A stretch of DNA of 64,000 nucleotides, taken from contig JAITYX010000017.1 in NCBI GenBank assembly GCA_021018815.1, positions 7,564,001 through 7,628,000 of the forward strand. Direction: 5' to 3'. The notes beneath the pieces were generated by a model. That model did not search any database. It was not told where the DNA came from and was given only the letters and a program-made list of their open reading frames with translations. The DNA comes from Talinum fruticosum. Lineage: Eukaryota > Streptophyta > Magnoliopsida > Caryophyllales > Talinaceae. This document shows positions 38,961 to 50,731 of this stretch, piece by piece (within the stretch, counting starts at the first letter, position 1; every line of letters begins with the position of its first letter). A program made the translations under genes and the position numbers.

Positions 38961-39650
38961 GTCGCTTAGGACCTAGAAACCTCGGATACTTCTAAGGAGT
39001 CCTCCAACCCAGCCAAGTCTACCTCGGCTGAGGTTGAAGAATGTAACGCCTCCAATACATAACCACATACACAAGTAGTTAACAGCGGAAGACTTGTAAA
39101 TTGGGAGACGTTACCGCCGTTTTGAGAATGAAAACAAGGAAAATTCATTTGAGCAAATTAATTATTCAAACAGTTTATGTAACAATCCAACCCAAGTTTT
39201 CTTCACGGAAAATGAAATTTTCAAAATGCCGAGGATCAGCTGGAGGGGAATCATCAGCCAAGAGACCAAGGGAGAGACTAACATGTGTGGGGTCAAGACG
39301 AACGACCATACGTCACTTCTCCCGACCAAGCATCATCTTTTTCTTCCTCTTTAAACTTTAGGTGTGATTGTGAATAGTCCGCCATGCGCTCAACTTCCTA
39401 AAAATTTTAAAACATAAAAAATAAACATGTGAGCTAGAAGCTCATTACGTTACCCTTATAAAATAAAATTATAATTTAGGTGCTCTTAAATCATGCATAT
39501 CATAAATCATTTTTCTTGAATAAACCTTTTGCAAACTTGTCAATTGCCAATTTACTTATCCGATTTAGCCAAACTTAGGACCCGTATCGTGAAACAATCA
39601 ATCATGGAATCCGACTCCTAGGTTCATTGAACCCCGAGGCGATCGGTCGT

Positions 39651-39771
39651 GAACAATTGAACGATTAAACAATTAAACGATTAACACTTGTGTGAACAAT
39701 TGAACGATTAACGATTTTGTGAACAATTGAACAATTAACGATTCACGTGAACAATTGAACGATTAACGGTT
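39651..39771. repeat. Minisatellite GAACAATTGAACGATTAAC
   Basis: Four degenerate units start at 39651, 39694, 39721 and 39749 inside the solo LTR. A short (TTACGA)n run follows at about 39826-39846. Confidence 0.8.
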
Positions 39772-42608
39772 AAATGTTCCGCTAGCATACAACGTTGTCC
39801 AAGCGTCCCCGGATCAACCATTTACGATTACGATTACGATTACGATCACATTCATTCATGGATCATCATAACAATTAATGGGTCATTTGTATGGCCAAAT
39901 CATGATAAATTGTGAAAAACTTATTTATAAATGCAATGAATTGTAAGCACCAACTATTAATCTGTAAAACTTTTACTTTTAGTATAAATGTAAAGGTAAT
40001 AACGTACCTCAGCGTGCCGAACACTTCAATTGCTGATTGTTTACGCAACACAATTTCAATTCGATTTGCTTTCCAAAACGAATCTACTTTTGTAGATTAC
40101 TAGCCTTTTAACAATATTTATATGCATTTACGATCACCAAATTTTTACTTTTCGCGTACCTATCCATGTTGTTTCCTTTTGATCTCGATATTCATACATT
40201 TCCCGAAATAAGTCTGTTGACGATATAGTTTGAATTTGTATATAACAATGGATGAGTTTAATTCCCCATTCTTGTAATAAAACTCAAGTTTGATCTTTTG
40301 CTTCTATCACCTCTAGTCTATGCTTAATATAGCCTAACCTTAATTGTACCACTTGTTTTATCTCGTAAACCAAATATAATTCCTAGTTAAGGTGTCGGTT
40401 TGGTTTTCCAATTTTCTAAAAATTTTGGCAAAATTTCGTTTGAAACATGGCCTAACCATTAGGTTAAAAGCCTTAAAAACCTGCATAAAATCCACAATAA
40501 AACTCAACGAGCCACACGCTCGAGTACACAACTCAACGGTCACACGCCGGAGTATATTTACAACCACAAAAACCAAGTTTCAAACCAGTATATAAACCAA
40601 GTTACAATCTCGTCAATATTCTCATTTTCTTGTGCTCATGAACTTTTCGATTCTTTATCACGACAAGAACCTTCATACATATATATTTATAGCTAAGGCT
40701 TCGGTTAAGCAATTTAATCATAGAAATCCCGATTATCGGGAGACGGCTCCGTACAATTAATTCCTTTGTGAGTACTACCAATAATCGAGTTAATGATTTA
40801 GTATGTCATAGACAAAATAGTGAAACTCACTAATATTTTAACATGTTAACATTTAAATATTTTGAAAAGTACAAATAGTAAAGTACCCGAGATAGTTGTT
40901 CGTTTTCCTTTAAATATCGTTTTTTGTTATTTTCTTTGAACATGTCATTTCCCTCGCTTTTCGTTTTTAGGAAGTAATTTGATCCATTAAGTTATGTCTC
41001 TATTCAGATTATCATACTACTCGTTCTTTTTCTTTTTCTTTTTGTAAACTCTTATATTCGGTTTCTTTGAATTTCTCACTTGTCACTCAAAATTCGTTTA
41101 AACTTAAAACTCTCACAATTTTATAAAGATATATTATTCCTCCCCGCTCAACTCGATTCAACATTCCGAATTTCTTTTCAATTCTAATCTCTCTTTCAAT
41201 AATATCCCGGACCTTATTTAAGATCATTCCTTACATAGTCGTGCATGTTTCAAGTATAATTTAAGCGAGTTATGGCCTTATTTTTCACCTCATGCCAACT
41301 TACTTCAACAAGATCTCTGTTAATTCTAATAAAGCTTTCAACTTCATCGGCTAATTTACATTTATTTCATATTTTCAATCCAAACTTAGCATACCCAATT
41401 TCCATTTAATTCACACACATTAATATACCTCGTACTCTCATCAAATTTCCCCTTTTCGAATTGATTCACTCTTGCTTAACTAAACCAAGATTCAATTACA
41501 TTAGTTTACCCAAGTTTAGCACACATACACAAATAAATTCAATCTTCCATCAATCTCCAATTACACATCCTTGAAAGTAACTCACAACAACATACATGTT
41601 CATATTCCAATCATACTCAATATCTTTCTTCCAATTCTTCCACAACCAAACAATTCATTCATATTCATATAGAAGTTAAATAAACACATTCACAATTATA
41701 AATAAACCCAAATCAATTTCCAATTCCATATGCACACATATTACACCCTAAATCCAATTTCATTTTCTCCCAAGATTATTTCAATTCCACCACAACCAAG
41801 TTACAACTCACATTAACTTGTCTAATTCTTCAATTACAACATAAATTCGTAATAGAATTTTGCGTACAAATGGAGAATTAAAGATATACCTCAAAGGGGG
41901 TTTAGAAATGAAATTGGGTGTTGGAAGTTCGATGGTGGAGATTCGGTGGCTCGGGCAGCGGCATGAGGTGTTGGTCGACGGCGTCAAGCGGTGAAGACGA
42001 CCGGTGAACGGCGGTGGTAGCCGGTCCGAGCGAAAGAAGCAGCGAGGGCGGTTCGCCCTGTTGGCGCGAGACAAAGCGAAAAGAAGGGAGGACAGAGGTT
42101 ATTGGGGCAGCAAAGGTGGTGGCCAGGGTGCCGAAGGTGGTTGTTGGCGGCTACGAGTCCGGCCGATGGCTGGCCGGCGACACAACAAGCAAGCACCGAG
42201 GGCGAGGGGGAGGAAAGGAAGGAGAGGAGAGAGAGATGGAAAATGAATGTGTTAGGCTTGCATTATAAATTTTCTACCGATTCTCGATACTTCTAGCAAA
42301 CTCTCCCCCCTTTTTTTCTTTTTTTTCCTTTTGTCTTGAAAATTTTAATTACCTTTTTATCTTTTTACTATTAGTTTTACCACATTGTTAAATGTTTACT
42401 CACACATTTGGCTAACTTTTATTTGTTGTGATAATAATTTATACATTATTTTATTTTTGCTTATTATTTTAAATTATTCGGGTTCGGACTAAAATTTTGC
42501 ATTATTCGAAAGTATATACATTTTTTGCACGAGATGTAAATTTGTATGGATTACTCATTATTATTTGCGGTTATCTAATTTGTTCGCATCTTTTATTTCG
42601 GTTTCAAA

Positions 42609-42690
<82 letters not shown>
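42609..42690. repeat. (TTA)n microsatellite, about 27 units
   Basis: An uninterrupted ATT repeat near the 5' end of the solo LTR (its own orientation). Its length is likely variable between individuals. Confidence 0.95.
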
Positions 42691-42694
<4 letters not shown>

Positions 42695-43575
42695 TTTTGT
42701 GCGCGGCTCACATCTCTTATACAATATTAAGACGATAAAATACAAATTTAAATTAATTAAATACGATTAGATTTCGGGGTGATACAAAGAAGAAGATGAA
42801 GCAACAATTGAACAAGGAGTAGCTCAGCTGGAGAGGAAAAGGAAGAAGAATAGAAAGAAAAAGAAGAGGTCACTCAACCTCGAGGGTCAAGGTGCAAGCA
42901 ACTCCTAAACGCAGGTCCACAGTGCTAGGTCGAAGCCCCGCCCTCTGTCGTTTTTCAGGAGGATGAGCATGAGGAATATATGCCCCTTGCTCAAAGCACT
43001 AGGACGGAGCAACTTCCAAACATCCTCGTGCTGCCACTGCCGCGATCATTCACCTCCTCCCAAGCTTATCAACGCCAGCCGCACTGCCCGTTCCTCCTCC
43101 TCCCAACAACAAGCCCCCCTCTTAGTCTATTTTCTTCTTTCTTTTAATTTTTTTGTCCAACATCGGTTGTACTCAGATTGCTATTTTTCTTCCCTCCTTT
43201 TTGATGAAATAATAGGGGAGAAAATCTAGAAAATCCGATGTTTGTTTAGGGGACCTCACCCTCTCTCTTTTGAGCAATGAATAAATTTTTTTTAAACAAA
43301 CTTATTTCGAGTTATACTTTTGATCTTATGCTCAACTATCTAACTCTGCTATTTTTTTCTTACTTTTTTGCTCTAACATAATCTGTTCATTTCTTTACTC
43401 GATTTATTATCTCGCATAACTCGTTATGAGTGATGATATGATTTGAAATGCATTTTATAAGTATGGAATGCTTCTCTTCTTCACTCTTTGCTCTAATATG
43501 TTCTCGATCATTGAAAATGAAAACTCATGTTTTCCACTAATAAGTTTCTATCTTAAGTATGACATGTCTTTCATC

Positions 43576-43589
43576 AAAAAGGAGGAGAT
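43576..43589 (+). promoter_or_regulatory. Polypurine tract of Copia element
   Basis: AAAAAGGAGGAGAT stands directly before the TG of the 3' LTR, as expected for plus-strand priming. Confidence 0.85.
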
Positions 43590-45071
43590 TGAAGACTCAG
43601 ATTTTAACTCTAAGTCATTCTGAGTACTACATGAAAACTCATGTATAAATACTATATCTCTTAAGTTTTGATTTCAAGTCATCTTGAGCACTATAGAAAC
43701 TCTTATCTAAGTTTTCCTTCGTTTCTGATCGACTCGTAAAGCACCCGTATTCCATATCTCCTACACTCGGTGTTTCTCACTCACTCAAACATTACTCGGA
43801 ACTATCGCATGCTCAAATAATTTCTCTAACACTCTTATTTTGAGCACCGATCGTGTATTTCAACGTAAAAAGAATTATAGCGTTAATTTCTTATTCTACA
43901 TCGCTTTATTTCTTTGAGAATTATTTGACCAGATCAAGTTGTTATACTCGATATTTTACTCTCTCTACTTGATTATCCTTAGGATTGACTCATATGAAAT
44001 TTGAGTATATTGACTATTAGACTCGAAAAATTTCATTCTTCAAGGGCAAAGATAATTAAGCATTTAATTGTTCTAATTTAATTATTATCTCGTGCCTAAT
44101 CTTAGACCAAAGTATTTTATACTTTGAGAACCAATGTGGTTTGCTTTTGTAGGCTATTCAAACAAGGCTAACTTATTTTTTGAAATATAAAAGCAACCAA
44201 CTTCTAGCGATTAACTACCAGCAGAAATGGTTTATCTACTTCGGACATGGATCGGACACCGTGTGACTCGGGGTTGTCTGTTTCCAAAACTAGAAAACTC
44301 CAACTCTAAGCTTAACGGTTGTTTCCATCACAACTTTTAGTCACCACCAAGTGATTGGACCGTCGTTTGGAGCCAAGAGCCGTTGCACAACGTTGACAAC
44401 TCAACGGATCTTTTTGAGTGACTCGAAGAGCCGTTACAACGGCTAGTGAAGACTTCGTCTAGAACCAAGACTCAATAGTCACTCTGCCTGGTTGGATATA
44501 AATAGAAGTCACCTCACAAGATTAGAAGATTGCTGAATATATTACTAAACACATTGCTTGAACTAAGTATTGTTCTCACTCTTATTCAATCTTCTATTTA
44601 CAATTCCAAATCTGTATTTAACATTTTATGAGTTGTAAAGAAAGTCTTCTATTTACATTCTTTTCTTACTTTCTAAGTAAGGTCTCTTGACTCGAGATGT
44701 ATGGGTTAACTCAGCTCAATTGTCCTTGATTGTAAAGGTTACCTCGGTCAGGAAGTATTAGATCGGATAAGTTAACTTCGAGTCTAGGAAAACATTATAA
44801 GGAATTGTTTAAGGGAGCAATTCTGGTTGAGTCGATCCCGTGTGTTTTGTGTATTCAAAATAGTTGATTTGACTTGGTGCTTGGATTAGCACTGTCCTTA
44901 GTTTTTTGCCACATGAGGGGTTCCATGTAAATCAGTGTTATTACTTTTCCGAGTCCAATCTGGACTCGGAATCTGTTGTTGAGCTGAATCATTGCAAAAA
45001 TTATTTAATTTTCTTCATCACCCTATTCACCCCCTCTAGGGTGACTTAGACTCTCCTCGAGTAAACCTTCA
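43590..45071 (+). repeat. 3' LTR of Copia element
   Basis: Begins TGAAGACTCAGATTTTAACT and ends AACCTTCA. It aligns with 30773-32269 with scattered substitutions and small indels. Confidence 0.92.
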
Positions 45072-45076
45072 CCAAA

Positions 45077-45210
45077 GTTCGCACCGAAACTTCAGCACCA
45101 TCATCATCATCTCCTTCAACTAAGGCCAATGTAGTAATTGCTACTAGAAGTTTCTTTTGGATTAACAACCGACAATTGCATGTAATTGATGTGATGAACT
45201 AATCTTCAAT
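45077..45210 (+). pseudogene. MULE C-terminal tail, part right of Copia
   Basis: VRTETSAPSSSSPSTKAN and a further 26 codons to a stop at about 45198 continue in frame the tail at 30525-30772. The junction is the CCAAA target duplication. Confidence 0.5.
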
Positions 45211-45879
45211 TTTCTTACTTAGGAACGTGGATTGTTATTTTTGGAAATTTGGTAGTGTGATGTATTTTGGTCTTAACAGCTTTTATTGAGGATGTTGAAT
45301 GAAATCCACCATCAATATACTATTGCAAGATGTTTATTTAAGTTAATTATCATGTGTCTATTTATAATGTTATTGCTAATTTTTCTTTATTCAACATACA
45401 TCTCCCACACCTAAAAATCACTACATAGCCTTCTCCGTCTCTATTAGGCAATATTTAATGCAAACAACTCAAGTGAGTTGCTCCAAATGTCACATAAGCA
45501 AAAGAGTTTCTCCATTAAGCTTTTCATTGGTGATGAGAACAACCCACCTTAGTTACTCCATAATAATTTATAATATAAATGAGTTCCACTTGTAATTTTT
45601 TATAAATTTAATTATTATTGTATTAGAATATTTATTAATTTATTATATTATTTTGAATTTTGTCATAATTTAATTCATGTTCTAACTTAATTAATTTAAC
45701 TAATTATAATTTGATAAGAGAAATATTAAAAAAATTAATACTTAAAAAATTAATAAATTTATTAAAACAAGCTCACGTAAATGTCTATTAAAACAAGCTC
45801 ACATAAAGAAATTTATTCAAAAAAAAAAAACCCAACCTAACAAAAAAGTAAATAAGAAAAATAGAAAATGTACCTCCAT
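45211..45879. other. AT-rich spacer
   Basis: No gene or clear repeat seen. The left end of the hAT element should be here, but no terminal repeat was found. Confidence 0.4.
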
Positions 45880-47080
45880 GATTCTATTAGAGGCCTCCTG
45901 TTTAAATTCAACTTGGGTGCTAGTGCTTGTTTTAAAGGATAAAGAAGGCACGTTAAAGACTGAGAGACACACTCATCTAACAATGCAAACAACTTATCCT
46001 TCAACATGCCCGACCTACACTATACATATCACTACACAACTTCTTACATATGCCCACTCTGCAAAAGTAAACTTAAAACAGGAATCTAAAATTGCTCCAA
46101 TAACCATAATAGTGCTGAATTGGGACCAATACTTCTCAAATTTAGAGAACATCCTCGGTGATATGCTTTTCAAGAAAGAATCTCCACTTTCCATTTCCTC
46201 TTTTAACACCGCCTTACTTTCACGACATTTGGAAAGTAGATATTGGCGATAGGGTATTTTGATCCAAAACATTCACATGCATAGAAAACTTTCAAAAACT
46301 CCAATAAGAGAAGGGGCATAAAAAGAATTTTAAAATTCTCTTTTATGGAATCTTATTCTTATCAACGTAATGGTTAGTGAGAGAAATATATCCATTCATG
46401 GTAAAATAAGTTTGACGAGTTAGAAGTAAAAGTAATTCTACTAGGTAAAGATTGCAAACACTATATCTATTAACCCTTTTCCCTCTTAAACTAATTAACC
46501 ACATCATTCTTTGTTGTTTTTCTTGAAAAACCGACATTTGCATTCAAATAATAAAACATATCTCTTACTCCATCATATTCAGCAAATTGAAAAGATAAGT
46601 CATGTTTTCATCAATTGATGAAAAACATCGATATCAAACTCGGGACGCCTAGCACGCAATGAACCAAAATTATTCTCTAAAAGAAATTGACCTATATCTC
46701 TAATATTTCTTCTTTTATATGTGTTTAGATGTCACTTTAAATTTCTAGTCCCATTATTGCTCTCTAGGATACATTTGGCAACATTTTTTGCATTTGCAAA
46801 ATATATTACCATCCACATTTGGTTTAACAAACTCATAATGCTCCCACACGATTGAAGTCATTTTCCTTTGTTATTTAGGAGTCTTGCCACCAAGCAACGA
46901 ATTGTATGATCCAACTTTAGGATAAGTTGTCTTCTTTGCACGTCGACTATCAACTTCAACGACTTCTTCTTCATTATTAAATTCTACATCAATAGACATT
47001 GAGGTGGAATCTTTGAAAGCCATAATTCTTCCACACATTGAAAAAAAAAGTCGTATAAGGACAACCACACAATCCACAAA
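45880..47080 (-). pseudogene. RICESLEEPER-like hAT transposase, internally deleted
   Basis: Read on minus, a Glu/Asp-rich start (about 47020) runs through SYNSLLGGKTPK to a BED zinc finger with VWEHYEFVKPNVDGNIFCK and KKC (about 46850-46760). Then comes GYISLTNHYVDKN (about 46385), as in the catalytic core, and MFSKFEKYWSQFSTI, GAILDSCFKFTFAEWAY (about 46155-46040), as in the DUF4413 region. The spacing is far too short for the roughly 650-residue family, so large internal parts are missing, with stops and shifts besides. No C-terminal dimerisation domain (hATC) was seen. Confidence 0.8.
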
Positions 47081-48373
47081 AAATAAAAAATGAAAGAAAA
47101 AATAATCAAGCTATAGTGCCACAAATATCATACATGATAAAGGGGAAACATTAAGTGATAATCATGCAAGAACAAAACTAAAATGGGAGCTCTCTCTCTT
47201 TCTCAACGCATGACTGGGTTTGAGCGAGTTATGATGAGCAAAACCAAAATAATAGAAAGGGATAATCAAGCAAGAACAAAATCACACATTCCATAGGAAA
47301 TACAAAATGAAAGTAAATAATCAAGCTATAGTTCTTCAAATATTAGATCTAAGAAATGTGAGACAGAAAAGGATAATCAAACAAGATCAAAAATAGAATA
47401 AACTCTTTCTCTCTCTCTCTCTCGGTGAAGTTTATTTGTAATGAAAAAACTAAAATAAACAATTAGGTGGAAGCATTAATAATTTATACTATAAACAATT
47501 GAAATTAAGTGCACACAATTTATTAAATAAGCAAAAAAGAAATGGATAATAATCTAGTATAAGATTTAGAACAAAATGACAGAGGGATAATCAAGTAAGA
47601 ATAAAACCAAAATGAACAAAATTAAAATAAAAGCAGCAACAAAAATGGCAATCGAGAGTTTCAACTCAACTTACCAAATAAACTAGCAAGCAATCAATTT
47701 TGAAGACGTAAATCCATTAAAACATAAAAGAAATCAAACGAAAATAAAAAAGATTCATGAAAGTAGCCATAACTCATGATCCTCACTTGGTTAAACCTCC
47801 AAAGTATAGTTCAAATTTATAAAAAGGAGAGAGATGAGCATCTATTAGCACACTAAAATAAAAATAAAAGGAAGAAGGGGCTATCGACGACCATACCTCA
47901 CCGTAAGGTGCTTGAAAACACTAATATGTATTGATGTAATTCAGGGATAGAGAAAGAGAGTGTTCTTAGGGTTTCTAGTTTTGGAAAAGTTATATATACT
48001 TGGGGCAATTAGGATTAGTAACTTAATAGGATAGATTCGAGCGACTAAAAGACCCAAAAGCAAAAAATGAGGGGAAAATGACCACCACTTTTTTTATTTC
48101 ACAAAACTTTAAAAAATCAAATCTTATTATATACTTGGTTAAACAGATTTTTAGGTAAACGAGTCAACTTGTAAACTTGTTTAATTAAATAGGCTAAATA
48201 GGTTATTTTTTGGGTTAAAATCTCGACTTGAACGTGATCCATATAATTAAACAGAGTTAAGCGTGTCAACCCAATTAATTAACCGAGTTAAAAATCTCTA
48301 TCGAAATTCACTTTAATTTGTGTCGGGTTTGGGTCAATAATCATAAAAATTCACTTAAAAATGTCAACTCACC
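47081..48373. other. AT-rich 5' flank of hAT element
   Basis: No protein match. It contains a (CT)n run near 47400-47422. Near 48130-48370 it contains sequence of the GGGTTTGGGTCAA kind, common in subterminal parts of plant hAT elements. Confidence 0.4.
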
Positions 48374-48387
48374 TTTTTCCAGCTCTA
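48374..48387 (-). repeat. Probable hAT terminal inverted repeat
   Basis: On minus it reads TAGAGCTGGAAAAA, like the TAGAGCTGGCAAA ends of plant hAT elements. It lies about 1.3 kb upstream of the hAT transposase start. The partner end was not found. Confidence 0.45.
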
Positions 48388-48419
48388 AATAATATCACTA
48401 ATGGTATATTAAAAATTTC

Positions 48420-48605
48420 ATAATAGCTCGTACCAAGTCATAATAACTCATAACAACTATAACAAATATAATAACTAATCATAACAACTTATAACAGCTT
48501 ATGACAACTTATAACAACTCTTAATAGATGCAATAGCTAATCATAATATCTTATAAGAGCTTATAACAGTTCATAATATTTATAACAGCTTATAACAACT
48601 AATTA
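48420..48605. repeat. Degenerate AT-rich short tandem repeat
   Basis: Repeated variants of CATAACAACTTATAACAGCT, about 10-12 bases per unit, without coding potential. Confidence 0.65.
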
Positions 48606-48906
48606 TAAGAACCAAAACGAACATGCTCGTAAGTTTGAAAAAAATACATTGCTTTATTACACAAATTTATTAGATGATGAATTGAGCTTAAGTAATGAGA
48701 ACGTGGTGTTCCGCTCAACCACCAAACTTAGTGGTTGAAACACGAGGGATCATGGCATAATTTTCAGAATGCTTGACCTTGCTCGTGTCGAATAATTTCT
48801 ATTAGAAGATGAGATATGAAAATAAGTGGTAGAGCCACCTGCTGTGGCACCTCATTAAAAAAAAGGCCCAAATACCGATATGCTATTTTAGGTGGTTAAA
48901 ATAATG

Positions 48907-49115
48907 TGATTTGTGATTGAGTGTGAGTGAGTGTGGTTGAGTATGGATGAATGCGGTTTTTAAGGGAGTGTGGTTAAGAGTAGCTGAGTATGGTTGAGAG
49001 TTATTATTATTATTTTTAACTCAAGAATAAGTGAATGTAATTGAAAGTTATTGAGTGTGAGTTTTTGTAAGAAATGTGAGTGAATGATGTGGGTGTAGGC
49101 GAGAGTTGTTAAATT
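48907..49115. repeat. Degenerate GAGTGTGGTT minisatellite
   Basis: Loose repeats of GAGTGTGGTTGA, GAGTATGGTTGA and similar words on the plus strand, 250-400 bases upstream of the otubain-like gene's candidate TATA box. Confidence 0.6.
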
Positions 49116-49306
49116 CGATCAACTCGTGAATTTTTTTATTCTAACCATTCAAAAGATCGAGCCTCGACTCCACTTGCAATACTTATACTATGAAGCCGAT
49201 GAAATTACATAATTTGTAGGAGAGAGTATAATTTTTTTTTAATAAAAAAGACTGTAAAAAAAGTTTTAAAAATTAAATTAAAATATGGTATATATTAACT
49301 TTCATC

Positions 49307-49314
49307 TATAAAAA
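49307..49314 (+). promoter_or_regulatory. Candidate TATA box of otubain-like gene
   Basis: TATAAAAA lies about 70 bases before a CT-rich leader (49385 on). Transcription would start near 49340. This rests on position and sequence only. Confidence 0.45.
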
Positions 49315-49339
49315 GTTGATTAGTTGAAAGAAAAGAATA

Positions 49340-50731
49340 AAAGATAATTTCCCAGTCCCCAGCAAACAATTTTTTTTTTAAAGAAAACTCTCTTCCTCTC
49401 TCACTCACGCTCCTCCATCTCTCTCAGTCTCTCTTGGAAGAAAGTCCCAATTCAGAAACCTCCCAAGGGCTTGGGATTTAGGACCATCCAATTCTCCTTC
49501 TTCTCCTTGTATCCGCCATTGGAGCCATTGATTCAGGCGAGTTGCTAAATTTCAGATCCAGGCCACGGTGAATGGTCGTTCGTTCTCGGCTCCTCAGTCC
49601 TCTCTAGTTTATCCTCAGGTTAGGGTTTCAATTCGACTTTAAACCTTGAATCTTCCATTTTAATTGTTATTGACTTGTTGTAAGTCAGTAAATCTTTAAT
49701 TTTAATCTTGAATAAGTTTTATTTCAACTTAATCTTGAAAGCCATTGTGACTGGTTGTCGGGTCTTCTCTCTCTATGATTTGCCAGATTCATTGATTCAA
49801 TTGGGCGTTGTGATTGGAATCTCACAAGCAGAAACCTGTAATTAACCTGGGTGTATTTTTCTGCATATGATAGTGCTTTGAAACGATTTTTTTTTGTCCA
49901 CTTGATCTTGAACGTGATGGAGCCAACTCTATTTTGCGATACTTGAATTGAATGATTCTCAGCGATGAATATTGTGAAAACTAGACTCTGCAACCGAATT
50001 TGTGATTCTTTTTTGAATGATTGTTGAGTTTGTTACATAGAAAATGATGTATTTGACTTGATTTCTTCTAGCAATTCTATTACTCCCTTTGTTTCAAAAT
50101 ACTTGTTGTTTTAAGGTTACGAGGATATACGTAGGAAACACAAAATTTATGGCAGAACTTGTGTTGAAAGATCAAATTGCCCTGGGATTTCATTGGAAAT
50201 GAAGAAAATCAGTGAAAAAAGGAGAGGAAAAAAGCAATTAATAAAGATAAAATTGGTAAACTAGTCATTTATACATAATTGGAAGCGTAAAGTGACAGAT
50301 ATGATGAAACGAAAAAATTTAGTTAAAGTGATATGTATTGTAAAAGCGAGAGAGTATGTATCCATCTCAAAGAATGAAACCTCGTAAAGGACAATTGTAA
50401 TAATGAACTATTATAGTATTAAATGTCGTTATATGAATTTAATTTATGGTGTATCTGTTGGCTACATTTGTAAATGGACACACATAGATAAAAATCCTGG
50501 TTCCACCACTGTTGGAAATATTCTTGTGTTTACTGCTAGATTTTTAAAACAACGATTGAGGATATTTCATTAGAGAGTACATAATTTTGCATTGATGGTG
50601 GGTTCAAATGGGAATTTTGCTAGGTTGTTTGGTCACAGCTGCTAACCTAGTATCTTTGTGTCTCATAGTTTGAGCTCAAACTACAACGTATACACTTGCA
50701 GCAATTGATACTTTTGCTGGAAACGCACAGC
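49340..50731 (+). other. 5' untranslated region with leader intron
   Basis: A CT-rich leader exon to 49618 (CCTCAG, then GTTAGGGTTT), an intron 49619-50701 ending ACTTGCAG, then 30 untranslated bases before the ATG at 50732. A leader intron is common in plant housekeeping genes. It carries a Stowaway MITE. Confidence 0.5.
50083..50354. mobile_element. Stowaway-type MITE
   Basis: Ends CTCCCTTTGTTTCAAAATAC and (reverse complement) CTCTCTCGCTTTTACAATAC pair as inverted repeats of the CTCCCTCCGTCCCA class, with TA flanking both sides. Length 272 bp, no ORF. Inserted in the leader intron. Confidence 0.75.

Larger units (their letters stand above)
39042..42786 (-). mobile_element. Solo LTR (Gypsy-like), nested in Copia
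   Basis: Plus-strand ends are TGTAACGCCTCC and GGGGTGATACA, flanked by an exact AAGAA duplication (39037-39041 and 42787-42791). No internal retroviral genes are present, so it is a solo LTR of 3745 bp left by recombination. Its left end matches the reverse complement of the right end of 58026-60795, so it is in minus orientation. Read that way, a GC-rich leader (about 42270-41910) is followed by a donor-like CTTTGAGGTATATC. Assignment to Gypsy (Tekay-like) rests on the TGTAAC..GTTACA-type ends and length, and is inferred. Confidence 0.87.
30773..45071 (+). mobile_element. SIRE-like Ty1/Copia LTR retrotransposon, complete structure
   Basis: A full-length but decayed element of 14.3 kb (10.6 kb without the nested solo LTR). 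Two LTRs begin TGAAGACTC and are flanked by an exact 5-bp target duplication, CCAAA (30768-30772 and 45072-45076). The order is LTR, primer-binding site, gag, protease, integrase, reverse transcriptase, RNase H, extra 3' ORF, polypurine tract, LTR. Integrase before reverse transcriptase makes it Copia. The large size, long LTRs and extra 3' ORF fit the SIRE/Maximus lineage. In the first 340 LTR bases I count about 20 differences by eye, so the insertion is not recent. All genes carry stops. Confidence 0.93.

Noticed and set aside
39826..39846. (TTACGA)n run considered as telomere-like repeat
   Set aside because: The plant telomere unit is TTTAGGG; this is a short local repeat in an LTR.
41984..42296. 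Several overlapping open frames, Gly/Arg-rich
   Set aside because: Same GC-rich LTR segment in the other solo LTR; compositional open frames.
42497..42730. Open frame with a long Tyr run
   Set aside because: It is only the translation of the (TTA)n microsatellite.
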